Shown: positions 52,672-62,450 of the stretch, one piece after another | How positions within the stretch are numbered: position 1 is the first letter of the stretch | How the letters are laid out: the number at the start of each line of letters is the position of its first letter | Translations under genes and position numbers: made by a program | Notes under the pieces: generated by a model | What the model saw: only the letters and a program-made list of their open reading frames with translations | The model's database searches: none | What the model was told of the DNA's origin: nothing | Assembly: GCF_014647875.1 (NCBI RefSeq) | Contig: NZ_BMQA01000035.1 | Span: 1-64,000, forward strand | DNA from: Streptomyces brasiliensis | GTDB taxonomy: Bacteria > Actinomycetota > Actinomycetes > Streptomycetales > Streptomycetaceae | Direction: 5' to 3' | Length of the DNA: 64,000 nt

Positions 52672-53575
52672 ACCATGTGAACACCGGTGCCAGGCTGGGT
52701 GGGACAGGCCATCCGTTGATGACGGCCAGCAGGTGCCAGTAGCGTTCCGCGCGGGGGTCACCGGCGATCTCCAGGCGTGTCAGCAGCCAGTGGCGCAAGT
52801 CGGTGTCATCGGCGCGGCTGAAGGTTTGCGCGTAGCGGGCGGTCAGGGCGTCGATGATGGGTGTGGCCTCGGCAGAAGCAGGGGCGATGCCGGCATCGAG
52901 CGCGCGGCCGACGCTGTCACGGACTGTTTCGGTCAGGTCGTGGTGCAAGCCGGTGACGTCGCCTTGGGCGCGCTCGGCTGCCTGGTACTGCGCCATGCGG
53001 CGGACGGCCGCACGGAAGTCGGGATCCTGGGTGAGCTCGGCGAGTTCCACCCAAGCGTCGACCTGATCGGGGTCGGGGTCGTCGGGCAGGTCGGGCATGG
53101 CCGAGCGCATCATGTCCACGAACTCGGCATTGGCCTCGAGCCCGCCGAACGTGTCGTCGATGAAGTCGGTGATGAGGCGTCGGCGTTCGGCGTCGGAGAA
53201 CTTGGCGAGCTTGTGCATGAGGTCCATTTCCTCGAGGGTGGATCCCCGTTTGGCCACCGCTCGCAGCACAGCGCGCCGCAGTCGCAGGGTGCGGATCTGC
53301 ACCTCCAGTGCGTCGGCGTGTGCGGCCGCGACCTGGGGCACCGAGACCTCCCGGTCCAGTACCTGCCGGATTACGGCAAGGTCGAGCCCCAAGTCACGCA
53401 GGGTGCGCACCAGGTCCAAACGCGCCAGCGCGCCGATGTCATAGAGCCGGTAGCCAGCCGGGCTGCGGTCTGTCGGCGGCACGATTCCGCTGTCGGAGTA
53501 GAACCGAATGGCCTTGACCGTCAGCCCGGTGCGCCGGGCCAAGTCCCCGATCGTGAAAAGCGTGTCGCCGTCCAT
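52637..53575 (-). CDS. MerR-family regulator
   Basis: 312 residues from ATG 53575 (GAGGG upstream). MerR HTH and wing: LFTIGDLARRTGLTVKAIRF, YSDSGIVPPTDRSPAGYRLY, then the dimer helix (LARLDLVRTLRDLGLDLAVI, RQVLDRE). The long helical C-terminal domain has no CxxC metal motif, so a small-molecule ligand is more likely than metal. Its promoter (53592-53624) has the stretched spacer with dyad that MerR proteins bind, so it controls itself. Confidence 0.92.
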   Translation of the reverse strand: MDGDTLFTIGDLARRTGLTVKAIRFYSDSGIVPPTDRSPAGYRLYDIGALARLDLVRTLRDLGLDLAVIRQVLDREVSVPQVAAAHADALEVQIRTLRLRRAVLRAVAKRGSTLEEMDLMHKLAKFSDAERRRLITDFIDDTFGGLEANAEFVDMMRSAMPDLPDDPDPDQVDAWVELAELTQDPDFRAAVRRMAQYQAAERAQGDVTGLHHDLTETVRDSVGRALDAGIAPASAEATPIIDALTARYAQTFSRADDTDLRHWLLTRLEIAGDPRAERYWHLLAVINGWPVPPSLAPVFTWFTEALRARTGQ

Positions 53576-53591
53576 GCCTGCACCCTCGCGC

Positions 53592-53624
53592 CTCCCCCTA
53601 CGGGAGACTCAAGCCCAGTCTCCC
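53592..53624 (-). promoter_or_regulatory. MerR-type promoter and operator dyads
   Basis: On the minus strand a -35-like TTGAGT is followed by the dyad CTCCCGTAGGGGGAG (plus 53592-53606) in a ~19-base spacer, the geometry twisted by MerR activators. A second perfect dyad GGGAGACT-N7-AGTCTCCC spans 53602-53624. Confidence 0.6.
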
Positions 53625-53784
53625 CGCTGCGCTTCCACCCCGCTGGATTTCCCCATCCACAGATCTTGACAGTTACTCCAATCTTCCGGTCCTGTGGATC
53701 ACGGCATCAGAGCGCCGTGCCAGTCAATCGCCGCAGTGGAACGGAGCACCGGCGCCCAGGCGCCGTCTCGCCAGAGAGGAAGCC

Positions 53785-54366
53785 TTAGCGGGTGGGAATC
53801 GGCACGGCCGACGGCCGCCACTCTCGCCTGATCAACCCGAACACCCACGAGTCGGATACCTCGCCGTTCACGATGCAGTCTTCCCGCAACGTCCCTTCAC
53901 GCACGAATCCGATCTTCTCCAGGACCCGGGCAGATGCCACGTTGCGCGTATCGGTCTCGGCCTGAACTCGATTCAAGTCCAGTGTGTCGAATGCCCACTG
54001 CAGCAAGGCGCGCGCGGCCTCCGTCGCGTAGCCGTGGCCCCACGCCGCATCGGCAAGACAGTAGCCCAACGACGCGCTGCGGTAGTCCGGGTTCCATCGA
54101 GTCAGACTGCACCAGCCGATGAAGGCCCCGTCAGAAACACGGTCGATGGCCACCCGCGCCCCGGTGCCTTCGTCCGCCATCTGCCGGCAAACCGCGATGA
54201 AGCGCTCGGCGCGGGCCCGTTCGTTCCACGGCGGGGCGTCCCAGTAGCGCAACACGTAGGCGCTGCTGTGCAGCGCGAAGAGCGGGGCCGCGTCGGCGTC
54301 GGCGAAAGGTCGCAGTCGCAGGCGAGCGGTGTGCAGTATGGGGGTGGCCAGGGGCATGCACGCCAT
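53785..54366 (-). CDS. GNAT acetyltransferase (RimJ/RimL type)
   Basis: 193 residues from ATG 54366 (GAGGCAAG upstream); ATG 54357 is possible too but has no ribosome-binding site. Motifs: TPILHTARLRLRPFADADAA, ASLGYCLADAAWGHGYATEA (acetyl-CoA loop), LNRVQAETDTRNVASARVLE, KIGFVREGTLRE. Such enzymes acetylate protein N-termini or small amines, including antibiotics. Context gives no substrate. Confidence 0.9.
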   Translation of the reverse strand: MACMPLATPILHTARLRLRPFADADAAPLFALHSSAYVLRYWDAPPWNERARAERFIAVCRQMADEGTGARVAIDRVSDGAFIGWCSLTRWNPDYRSASLGYCLADAAWGHGYATEAARALLQWAFDTLDLNRVQAETDTRNVASARVLEKIGFVREGTLREDCIVNGEVSDSWVFGLIRREWRPSAVPIPTR

Positions 54367-54634
54367 CTTGCCTCATCATGAGGGCGGCCAGAGCACCGAA
54401 CACCCGATACCGGTCCGGTCCTCACGACCAGGCATCTCCATGGGCCGACGGGCAAATGTGCCCACCCATCTGCAGATCCCTGGCGGTAGCCGCTGTCCAG
54501 CGCCAGTACCGCTCAAGACGATCGGCAGCTGCCTGGAGTGCCACGACGGCACCCCGGCCGACCCGAACAGATACACCTTTCCGGCCCCAGACCCTCACCG
54601 GCTGGCCGTCTGACAGCAGGCCGGCGACCTTGCT

Positions 54635-55480
54635 GTGAAGGCCACCTACGAGCTCGGATACGGCGCCCTGGAGCCCGCCCAGGCACGCGCGTTCCGGCTG
54701 CTGGGCCTGGCGGACGGGCCGGACATCTCCCTGGCCGCGGCCGCAGCGGTGCTGGATCTGCCGACGGACGAGACGGAAGACCTGCTGGAGTCCCTCGTCG
54801 ACACCTCATTGCTGGAGTCAGCCGAGCCCGGCCGCTACCGGTACCACGACCTGGTGCGGCTCTACGCGCGCGCCTGCGCCGAGCGAGACGAGTCCCAGAG
54901 CGAGCGGGATGCCGCCATCTCCCGCCTGCTGGACTTCTACCTGGCCACGGCTGCCGCGGTGTACGCGATCGAGCGGCCCGGCGACCGGCTGGTGGACGAC
55001 CTGGAGTCAACCGCTTGTCCTGGACTGAGTTTCGCCGGAGAGTCCGCAGCCCTGGACTGGCTGTATTCCGAGGCAGCCTGCCTGCTGGCCTGCGTACAGC
55101 AAGCCGCAGGTACGGACAGGATTCGGCGCGCGATCGATCTGCTGTGGGCGGCCAAGGACCTCAGCGAGTCCGGGGCCAACTCCCACCAGTACGAAGCAAC
55201 CACCAGGGCCATGTGCGACGCCGCCAGAGCCAGCTGCGACGGCCGAGCCGAGGGTAGGGCACGCACGATCCTGGCCGATGTCCTCCTCGATTCCGGCCAT
55301 ATCGAGCTGGCGGAAGAGCAGGCACAGCTCGCCGCCGAACTCGTCGGATCCGCGCACGATGCCACCGCCATCAACTGGGTGGCCAACAACCGAGGCCTCA
55401 TCCGTCTGCGCCACGGCCGGCACGCGGACGCCAAGACCTTCTTCGACCAGGCGATCGATGGGTTCCGTGCGCTCGCCAGC
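54635..55480 (+). pseudogene. AfsR/SARP-type regulator fragment (winged helix and TPR part)
   Basis: From about 54635 the reading TYELGYGALEPAQARAFRLL, GLADGPDISLAAAAAVLDL, LVDTSLLESAEPGRYRYHDL, VRLYARACAERDE is the winged-helix end of the NB-ARC domain of AfsR-type regulators, followed by helical TPR-like repeats to about residue 280. The N-terminal SARP and ATPase domains and the C-terminal end are absent; stops lie directly upstream in frame. From ~55480 the open frame runs into unrelated sequence. Broken gene, no sign of a nearby antibiotic cluster. Confidence 0.7.
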
Positions 55481-55581
55481 CTTCCCTTCGGGAACGCGAC
55501 CCGGGCCACCCGCACCGTCTCCGCCGGAATCTCCCCCGGCCCCTTCGGCCGCATCGACATCGACACCCACCCCACACAACA

Positions 55582-55624
55582 ACGTCGGTCTCCACGACCG
55601 CAACCGGATCGTGGAGACCGACGT
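55582..55624 (+). terminator. 16-bp perfect hairpin
   Basis: ACGTCGGTCTCCACGA at 55582-55597 is perfectly complementary to 55609-55624 with an 11-base loop. It lies between the AfsR-type fragment and the convergent hydrolase, the expected place for a two-way terminator, but an operator role cannot be excluded. Confidence 0.5.
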
Positions 55625-55773
55625 CACGCGAGGGGCCGAATTAACCAACAGCGTCCGTACGAACGCGGCCGGGCCCACGGCACACACAGCAGAGGAGCGC
55701 CGGGACCTTCCCTCGACGAGCAGCATCCTGGTCAGCGCGGCTTACCGTCAGCTGGCGGCCTGACGACCCGGCT

Positions 55774-56508
55774 TCACTTCAGGTGCCGGGTGAAGAACTG
55801 GGCCGCGGCGTCCCCCGCGAACTGCGGGACGCCGGTGTGCCCGCCCATATTGGCATGCAGGGACTTCTCCTTGGAGCCGAAGGCGTCGAACAGGTCCAGG
55901 GCCGCCTGCCGGTCGTTCCCCTCGTCGTCCCACTGCAGCAGGACGTGCAACGGAATGGTGACCTGGCGGGCCTCCTCGAACATCGCTCGAGGCACGAAAC
56001 TTCCAGCGAACAGACCGGCGGCCGCGATGCGCGGCTCGACCACCGCCAGCCGAATGCCGATGGAGATCACTCCCCCCGAGTATCCGACCGGGCCGCCGAT
56101 CTCGGGCAGCGCAAGGAGGGCGTCCAGGGCGGCCTGCCATTCCGGGACCGCCTTCTCGACCAGCGGGAGGATGAGGGCGTCGACGATCTCGTCGCTGACC
56201 GGCTCGCCGGCCTCCATCGCCTGGCGCAGGTCGGCGCGGGCCTGCTCGACGGCGGCCCATCGGGGCCGGTCGCCGCTTCCGGGGAGCTCGATGGTGGCCG
56301 TGGCGAAACCCTCCGCCGCGGAGTGCTGGGCTCGGCCCACCAGCCGGGGGTACATCTTGCGCAGCCCGAGGGGAGGGTGGCCGAGCAGGATCAGCGGCAC
56401 CGGTGCGGATGCGGACGCGGGCGTCCACAGGATGCCGGGGATCTCACCGAGGGTGAATTCGCGCTCGAGGACATCGTCGTCGAGACGCTGTTCAGAAGTG
56501 AAGTGCAT
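55774..56508 (-). CDS. Dienelactone-hydrolase-type alpha/beta hydrolase
   Basis: 244 residues from ATG 56508 (GAAAGG upstream). Fold marks: VPLILLGHPPLGLRKMYPRL, the nucleophile elbow GPVGYSGGVISIG (Ser in GYSGG), PLHVLLQWDDEGND with the acid, and MGGHTGVPQFAGDA with the base His. Resembles small dienelactone hydrolases or related esterases. Substrate unknown; no operon partner. Confidence 0.82.
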   Translation of the reverse strand: MHFTSEQRLDDDVLEREFTLGEIPGILWTPASASAPVPLILLGHPPLGLRKMYPRLVGRAQHSAAEGFATATIELPGSGDRPRWAAVEQARADLRQAMEAGEPVSDEIVDALILPLVEKAVPEWQAALDALLALPEIGGPVGYSGGVISIGIRLAVVEPRIAAAGLFAGSFVPRAMFEEARQVTIPLHVLLQWDDEGNDRQAALDLFDAFGSKEKSLHANMGGHTGVPQFAGDAAAQFFTRHLK

Positions 56509-56911
56509 GGTCGTGCCTTTCGGGAGTGCTCAGAGCGGCGCTCCCGGACGACCTATCGCCCGACCGTGACCCCGGAAAGGAGCACCCATGTCGATACTGC
56601 GTTCACGGGTACCACCTCCTCGTTCTCTAGCACGGCCTCCGAAAACGTAGCAGTGGTCGCGGTGGTCCGCCAAACGGATTCTTGCGCGAGGTCCGTGGCC
56701 TGATGCCAAGGAATCGGAACACCACGCAGAACTCCTTGGGGCCTCATCGCGGCTTCTCGTGGCGAGGTCCTGCGACGGCGGGGCGCGCTGGGGGCGATGT
56801 CGTTTCTCATGAACATCGAACACGACGCGCCGTCGACGCCTCCCAGTCTCATGTACCAGTGCTGTCGGTTCTCGGGTTCTGGCTCAACTTCCGTGATGTC
56901 GCCACTGTCCG
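56509..56911. other. Upstream region of the hydrolase and ISL3 end sequence
   Basis: No gene. GGTTCTGGCTCAACTTCCGT near 56871-56890 looks like the terminal repeat region that normally follows an ISL3 transposase, directly beyond the transposase C-terminus at 56912. Confidence 0.4.
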
Positions 56912-57052
56912 TCACGACAACAGGACTCGCTTCCGGAGGAGTTGGAAGCCAGCCCGGCCGAACATTTGGCGCTTGAGCATCTTGATCCGATTGACGTGCC
57001 CCTCGACCACGCCTGAGTTCCACGGCAAGGTCAGACCTGCCATCATGGCCCA
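56912..57052 (-). mobile_element. C-terminal end of an ISL3-family transposase
   Basis: Minus-strand reading LTLPWNSGVVEGHVNRIKML, KRQMFGRAGFQLLRKRVLL and stop at 56912. The SGxVEGHVNRIKxLKRQMFGRA block is diagnostic of ISL3. It is fused at about 57052 to the IS5-type piece. Confidence 0.88.
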
Positions 57053-57234
57053 TACCGCTCGGGCACATCCCGCCAGGCCGTCCCGGTGCGGAACTTCCAC
57101 ACGATTCCGTTGAGGACCCTTCGGTCGTCCAACCGCTTCCGCCCCCGCAAGGAAGCGGGCAGCAGCGGCCGGACGAACTCCCACTCGGTATCAGACAGTT
57201 CATGGCGATGTATCACCCGACCATGATCCACCAC
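57053..57234 (-). mobile_element. N-terminal end of an IS5-family transposase
   Basis: ATG 57234 starts HRHELSDTEWEFVRPLLPAS, then DDRRVLNGIVWKFRTGTAWR, DVPERYGP, the typical N-terminal domain of IS5-group transposases. It stops at YGP where ISL3 sequence starts: a hybrid junction left by nested insertions or deletion. Confidence 0.88.
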
Positions 57235-57242
57235 TCAAGATC

Positions 57243-57415
57243 ATTTGTAACCTGCGCTGGTTCCGCCACAGCACCGACGTCACCACGCCGACCCGTGACC
57301 ACGCCATCGCCCGTGCCACCGGTTACCGCTACCTCGACGAAGCCAGCACAGTCCTCGTGTATCACGCACCAAACCTGCACGACGCCCCACGACCACCTCA
57401 ACGTCACAAGTTCGG
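57243..57415 (+). mobile_element. Fragment of a DDE_Tnp_4-type transposase
   Basis: The frame ICNLRWFRHSTDVTTPTRDH, AIARATGYRYLDEASTVLVY, HAPNLHDA matches the N-terminal helix-turn-helix part of the IS5-related transposases with a DDE_Tnp_4 domain (LRWFRxxTDV... RATGYRYLDE...). About 58 residues only. Confidence 0.7.
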
Positions 57416-57778
57416 GACCCGTCCGGTCCTTTGGGCCAGGACAGTTTCAAGTTCCTTGGTTGGGGGGCTGGTTGACGGTTCGTGGTGGTGGGGGTGGGGA
57501 GCAGTGCAGACACGGGGTTCGTGATCATTGTGGTGTCTGAGGGGCCTGTGGGAGACTTTCACTTACGAGGTGCCTTGCGGTGAGCGGCGGATGGAAGCGT
57601 AGGAACTCCCATTCTCGCAGGTCAGCGGGTACCTCTTCTCATTTCGCCGTCGACAGGCCGACCGTTACGCGGTGGATCCAGGCTGAACGGCTGCCGCAGT
57701 GGCGCGATTCTTCCCATCCCGTTTGGCGCTGATCGTCGCGATGACAGCTCCGTCGCCGACTGAGAGCGACATGTCAAC
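57416..57778. other. Intergenic stretch, no gene seen
   Basis: No coding frame or promoter can be supported here. It separates the transposase scraps from the MFS gene and ends in the strong hairpin at 57779. Confidence 0.4.
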
Positions 57779-57812
57779 GAGCAACGCCCTGCCATCGGGC
57801 AGGGCGTTGCTC
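57779..57812 (-). terminator. Terminator of the MFS gene
   Basis: GAGCAACGCCCTGCC at 57779-57793 pairs perfectly with 57798-57812 over a 4-base loop, 14 bases past the stop of the MFS gene. Confidence 0.8.
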
Positions 57813-57825
57813 GAGATGGTCTGTT

Positions 57826-59097
57826 TCAGGATGCCTTTTGGCCGGCGGGCTTCTCGATCTCGGTGGTCACCCGTGCCCCTCGGAAGAGCACCGGGAGCCA
57901 CAGGAGACATGCCAGCAGGGGGACCGCGGCGTAGGTGGCCATGCCCACACTGGAGCCCAGCCCGTCCATGAGCGCGCCGAGGACGAGATAGCCGATGCCG
58001 ATGAGCGCCGACTCCACGAATGCGATCATCGACAGCAGGCTCGCCCGGTGGCGCGACGGCACGGCCTCGTTGAACACGTTGTCCACGATCACGGCGGTGA
58101 TCTCGGGAATCCCGACCAGAGCCAGGAACGCGGCGATGGTGACCCAGACAAGGCCCAGGCCGCTCAGGCCAAGTGCCGCCGCGAGCGTCAGGAGAGACAC
58201 CGGGACTATGACCCGATACCCGATGCGCCGGTCCGCGCGGTCCGACAGCAGCGGAGTGAGCCCGCCAGCGAAGAATCCCGCCGATATGACCACGCTGACC
58301 AATGCGGTGCCCGCTCCCTGATCGGAGAGGGTCTTCTGCGTAAAAATGATGTACGGCGTCAAAGTCGCATGCATCAATCCGGACACCACGACAAGCGTCA
58401 CGAGCGCCGGCGTGGCGACCCGAAGCATCGCCCGCCATGCTGTGGCGTCGCCGTGCTCCTCCTCGGCTCCGTCCTGCTCGTCCACCGCATCCGCGCCGCG
58501 GATCTCGGGCACCCGTGACATCAGCACCACCACGGCTAGCGCGAGGCACGCCGCCGAACCGACGTAGACGACTCCCCAGGAAATCTGCTGCAGTTGGCCG
58601 CCGAGGACGATGGCGGCTCCCGAGGTGACCGTCCCGAGCATGGTGAACCGGGACTTGATCTTGACGTAGCTGACCGTTGCACCACGACGCACGAGCAGGT
58701 CGTACAGCAGGGCGGTGTCCGAACCGGACACACATGCCATGCCCACGCCCTGCCCGATGAACAGCGCCAGGAACACCCAGTAGTTGGAGAACGCCACCTG
58801 ACCGAGCAGACATCCAGCTATCAGCATCTGGCCGATCACGATGCTGGCACGCCTGCCGATTCGGTCGGCGACGACTCCCGTCGGCAACTCCGCAAGTCCG
58901 CTGACCAGGTAGAGCAGTGTCTGCAGTAGGGCCACTTGCCCGGCGGAGAAGCCTCGCTGCTGAAGGAAGAGGACGTATACGCCGCGCTGGAACAGCGTGT
59001 TGGTGAGCACGGCGTATACGTAGAACGGGCGCGTGACACTTCGTGCTGCATTGTCGACTGCAGCCGACCCGCTAAGGGCCTCCGTGGTGCCGGTCAT
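57826..59097 (-). CDS. MFS transporter
   Basis: 423 residues from ATG 59097 (GGGAGCCCGCAGC upstream). Twelve membrane helices in two halves with a charged middle loop (GADAVDEQDGAEEEHGDA). The MFS A-loop reads GVVADRIGRRASIVIG. Similar to single-component drug or metabolite exporters of actinomycetes. No regulator next to it; an ISAs1 lies 128 bases upstream on the other strand, and may affect its promoter. Confidence 0.88.
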   Translation of the reverse strand: MTGTTEALSGSAAVDNAARSVTRPFYVYAVLTNTLFQRGVYVLFLQQRGFSAGQVALLQTLLYLVSGLAELPTGVVADRIGRRASIVIGQMLIAGCLLGQVAFSNYWVFLALFIGQGVGMACVSGSDTALLYDLLVRRGATVSYVKIKSRFTMLGTVTSGAAIVLGGQLQQISWGVVYVGSAACLALAVVVLMSRVPEIRGADAVDEQDGAEEEHGDATAWRAMLRVATPALVTLVVVSGLMHATLTPYIIFTQKTLSDQGAGTALVSVVISAGFFAGGLTPLLSDRADRRIGYRVIVPVSLLTLAAALGLSGLGLVWVTIAAFLALVGIPEITAVIVDNVFNEAVPSRHRASLLSMIAFVESALIGIGYLVLGALMDGLGSSVGMATYAAVPLLACLLWLPVLFRGARVTTEIEKPAGQKAS

Positions 59098-59225
59098 GCT
59101 GCGGGCTCCCTGGTGACTCCGCTGATCATTAGTGTTGGGCCTCCGCCGCCGACCGGAACCTCCAGTCCATACTTCGCGCAGGATATTGGGCCGGCGTCTA
59201 AGCCCGGTGATCGCGAGAGTGTCCC

Positions 59226-60449
59226 GTGCCTGCTGTTGCATCTTCCCCTATCCCTGCCGTGCTGGAGAACCTGGGTCCGCTGGACGAGGGCCGGTTCGCT
59301 GACCTGCGCGTTCACCTCGGGGCGGTTCCGGATCCGCGATCACGGCATGGGCGGTGGTACCCGCTGACGGCGATTTTGCTGATGTGCGCCTGCGCGGCGG
59401 TCTCCGGCGCCAGAAGCATCGAGGAGGTCGCCGAGTTCGGTCAGCGGGCCTGCCGGAGCGTGCTGGCGGCCCTCGGGGTGCGCCGGCATCTGCTGGGCTG
59501 GCGACGCTCGCCGTCGGCGGTGACCATCGGACGCGTCCTCGCTGCCCTCGACGGTGACGCCCTCGACCGGGCGGTCAGCGCCTACCTCGCCGGTCAGCAC
59601 CGCGCCGCCGAGTCCGCGGCGACCGCCCCTTCGCATCGGGTCATCGCCGTGGACGGCAAGACCCTCAAGGGCTCGGCCCACTCGGGCGCCCCGGGCCGGC
59701 ATCTGCTGTCGGCCGTCACCCACGCCCCCGTCGCGACGATCGCTCAGGTCGAGGTCGGGTCGAAGACGAACGAAACCCGGCACTTCCGCCCGCTGCTGGC
59801 GCCCCTGGAACTCGCGGGCACCATCGTCACCTTCGACGCCCTGCACTCGGTCAAGGCCACCATCACCTGGCTCGTGATGGCCAAGAAGGCCCACTACATC
59901 GCCGTGATCAAGACGAACCAGCCCACGACCCACCGGCAGCTCGCCGCCCTGCCCTGGAACGCGATCCCGGTGCAGCACACCGCCTCCACCGCCGCCCACG
60001 GCCGGCGCGAGTCCCGCTCCATCAAGACCTGCGCCATCGCCGACAACCTCGGCGGCATCAACTTCCCCCACGCCCGCCTCGCCCTGCGCCTGCACTGCCG
60101 CCGACGATCCGCCGGCCAGCGGGAGACTCGTACGACCGTCTACGCCGTGACCAGCCTCGACGCCCACCAGGCGAGCCCCGCCGGCCTAGCGAACGCGATC
60201 CGCGGACACTGGGGAATCGAAAACTCCTCCCACAACATCCGAGATGTCACCTTCGCTGAGGACGCCTCCCGCGTGCACACCGGCACCGCACCCCGTGCCA
60301 TGGCCGCCTTCCGTAACCTCGCCACTGGCGCCCTGAAGATCCTGGGAGCCGACAACATCGCCAAGACCACCCGAGCCATCCGCGACGAACCCACACGAGC
60401 CCTCACAATCCTCGGAATCTCCAACACCCACACCAATCAAGGAACTTGA
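59226..60449 (+). mobile_element. ISAs1-family element, complete transposase
   Basis: 407-residue transposase from GTG 59226. N-terminal DDE_Tnp_1-associated part (FADLRVHLGAVPDPRSRHGR, YPLTAILLMCACAAVSGARS), then the DDE core: HRVIAVDGKTLKGSA (first Asp), GTIVTFDALHS (second Asp) and HWGIENSSHNIRDVTFAED (Glu). Uninterrupted and of family length. Element ends were not identified by eye. It abuts the ABM pseudogene at about 60485. Confidence 0.93.
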
Positions 60450-60484
60450 AACCGCCCTGCCTTTGGGCATGGGTAAATCCTTTG

Positions 60485-60826
60485 GAGTCGAAGACCGGCG
60501 TTGATGAACCGGTCACCTTGATCAAGAACTACACAGTGCCAGCGGACGAAGCCGAGTATTTCGTCGATGTGTACCGGGAGAACGCCCGGATCATGTCGAC
60601 CCAACCCGGCTTTCTTCGCTCCCGCCTACACAGGGCGCTCGCTGACGCACATCATGAGGCACGGTTCGTCCACATCGCCGACTGAAGCTCGGGCACCGCG
60701 CTCGACAAAGCCACCGCCAATCCCGAGTGGCTTGCCTCGCTGCGACGCATGTTCGACGATCCTGGCCTTCACATCACCTCAGAACCTGCTGCCTATCGCG
60801 TCGTCGTCGAACTTCACCCCTCCTGA
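60485..60826 (+). pseudogene. Antibiotic-biosynthesis-monooxygenase (ABM) family protein, TGA-interrupted
   Basis: Frame: DEPVTLIKNYTVPADEAEYF, VDVYRENARIMSTQPGFLRS, RLHRALADAHHEARFVHIAD, TGA (60683-60685), then in the same frame SSGTALDKATANPEWLASLR, RMFDDPGLHITSEPAAYRVV, VELHPS and stop 60824. ABM-domain proteins normally have Trp here (ADW), so one TGG-to-TGA change explains the stop. The start codon is also missing, cut at the ISAs1 boundary. Confidence 0.8.
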
Positions 60827-60892
60827 CCTTGGCCGCCGGGGCGGGGAGGCCGTCCCGGCACTGCGCCCCCGAGAGGCGACCCTTCCCCCAGC

Positions 60893-60933
60893 ACTGAGCC
60901 CCCCGGCGCGCCGCCCGCGCTGGGGGGCTCAGT
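60893..60933 (+). terminator. Strong hairpin behind the ABM pseudogene
   Basis: ACTGAGCCCCCCGGCGCG (60893-60910) pairs with 60916-60933, with one mismatch and a 5-base loop. It also overlaps the stop of the minus-strand IS5 scrap. Confidence 0.7.
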
Positions 60934-61240
60934 GGGCGTCCACCACGATGTGCCGCTTACGCCCTTTGATTTTTCTTCCCGCAGTCATAGCCGCAGGTCG
61001 CGGTACCGACCGTGGACGTGCCTTTCGCGGACTGCGAGTCGATGGCCCGCCGTGGGTTCCGGGTCGCGGCCTGCGGCCTCGCGGATGGCGGCCCTCGGCC
61101 GGTAGACCATCCCATTGATGACCTGCCGGGTCCGACACGTGCGGCCGCCCGGTGGCAGCCCGCGGCATCAACGGAGCGAGTAACTCCCAATCCTGATCGG
61201 TGAGTTCATGACGGCGTACCACCCCACCGTGATCTACCAT
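60929..61240 (-). mobile_element. IS5-family transposase remnant with internal deletion
   Basis: ATG 61240 gives MVDHGGVVRRHELTDQDWEL, LAPLMPRAATGRP. Then the frame is lost: VINGMVYR-like sequence, and in another frame AIDSQSAKGTSTVGTATCGY, and back to KGRKRHIVVDAH and stop at 60929. The N-terminal domain is joined to the region around the first catalytic Asp; the intervening ~40 residues and everything after VVDAH are gone. Confidence 0.8.
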
Positions 61241-61341
61241 CCAGCGATCTTTGAAGACGGACCCTGGAACGGCGTCCTGCCCACGGGCGCCGTTCCAGGT
61301 CTGCTCGCGGTCTGTGGCCGGGGGCCAAGGCCGCCGGGGGA

Positions 61342-62424
61342 TCAGGAGCGGCCGTACAGGTCGTCGTAGAGGAACTCGCTGACCTGCTTGACGGCGGCCT
61401 TGGTGGCGTTGGTGTTGGCTACGGGGTTGAGCATGGCGAAGTCGTGGATGGTGCCCTGGTAGCGGACGGTGGTGATGTCGGTGCCCGCGGCACGGAGCTT
61501 GGCGGCGTAAGCCTCGCCTTCGTCGCGCAGCACGTCTCCCTCGTCGGTGATGAGCAGCGTCTTGGGCAGTCCCTTGAGCTGGTTGAGGCTGGCTCGCAGC
61601 GGAGACGCGAGAATGTTCTCGCGATCCTTCTTGTTCGGGGCGTAGTTGTCCCAGAACCACTGCATGCTCTTGCGTGTGAGCCAGGGGCCGTTGGCGAAGG
61701 TGTGGTACGAGTCGGTGTTGAAGTCGGCGTTGGTGACGGGGTACATCATCACCTGGCCGTCGAGCTTCGGGCCGCCCCGCTGCTTGGCCATGAGGGTGAC
61801 AGCGGTGGCCATGTTGCCCCCGACGCTGTCGCCGGCGATGGCGAGCCGGGATCCGTCGACGTTGATGTCATCGCCGTGCTCGGCCACCCACTTGGTGACG
61901 GCGTAGGCCTGTTCGATCGGGACGGGGAATTGAGCCTCAGGCGAGGGGGTGTAGTCGACGAAGATCACCGCGGCGTGGGCACCGTTCGCGATCTGGCGCA
62001 CCAGCCGGTCGTGCGTGTTCTCGCTGCCCAGGACCCAGCCGCCACCGTGGGTGTACACGACAGCGGGGAGCTTGCCGGTGACCCCCTCGGGGCGGACGAT
62101 GCGGATGTCCACCGTTCCGGTGGGGCCCACCTTCAGGGTGCGGTGGCTGATGTCGGCCGGCAGCTTGTCGATCGGACCGGACTGGACGTCCTCCAGGGCC
62201 TTGCGGGCGTCGGCGGGGGACAGCGTGTAGATGGGCGGGGTCTTGGCCGCGGCGTCGGCGAACGCCTTGGCGTCGGGCTCCAGGACCAGCGGCCACTCCG
62301 GGGTGGACTTGGATTGGGCGGGAACGGCCAGTGCGCTGGTGGCGGCGAAGGTTCCCAGGGCGAGGGAGAAAACGGCGGCGACAGCGGTCTTGCGGCTGAT
62401 ACCGCGTTTGCGGATCGAGGGCAT
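61342..62424 (-). CDS. Secreted alpha/beta hydrolase (esterase/lipase)
   Basis: 360 residues from ATG 62424 (AAAGGAGAATTCG upstream). Signal peptide with RKRGISRKTAVAAVFSLALG and cleavage near ALA-V (~34). Mature enzyme of the HSL family: HGGGWVLGSENTHD, nucleophile GDSVGGNM, acid DEGDVLRDEGEAY and base IHDFAMLNP. Hydrolyses ester substrates outside the cell. A 13-base palindrome lies in its leader. Confidence 0.92.
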   Translation of the reverse strand: MPSIRKRGISRKTAVAAVFSLALGTFAATSALAVPAQSKSTPEWPLVLEPDAKAFADAAAKTPPIYTLSPADARKALEDVQSGPIDKLPADISHRTLKVGPTGTVDIRIVRPEGVTGKLPAVVYTHGGGWVLGSENTHDRLVRQIANGAHAAVIFVDYTPSPEAQFPVPIEQAYAVTKWVAEHGDDINVDGSRLAIAGDSVGGNMATAVTLMAKQRGGPKLDGQVMMYPVTNADFNTDSYHTFANGPWLTRKSMQWFWDNYAPNKKDRENILASPLRASLNQLKGLPKTLLITDEGDVLRDEGEAYAAKLRAAGTDITTVRYQGTIHDFAMLNPVANTNATKAAVKQVSEFLYDDLYGRS

Positions 62425-62450
62425 GGCGAATTCTCCTTTGTGAAGGGAAT

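Noticed and set aside
54635..55480. Evidence for an antibiotic biosynthesis cluster from AfsR, ABM and MFS genes
   Set aside because: The AfsR-type and ABM genes are broken, the MFS stands alone, and no PKS, NRPS or other biosynthetic core gene is present.
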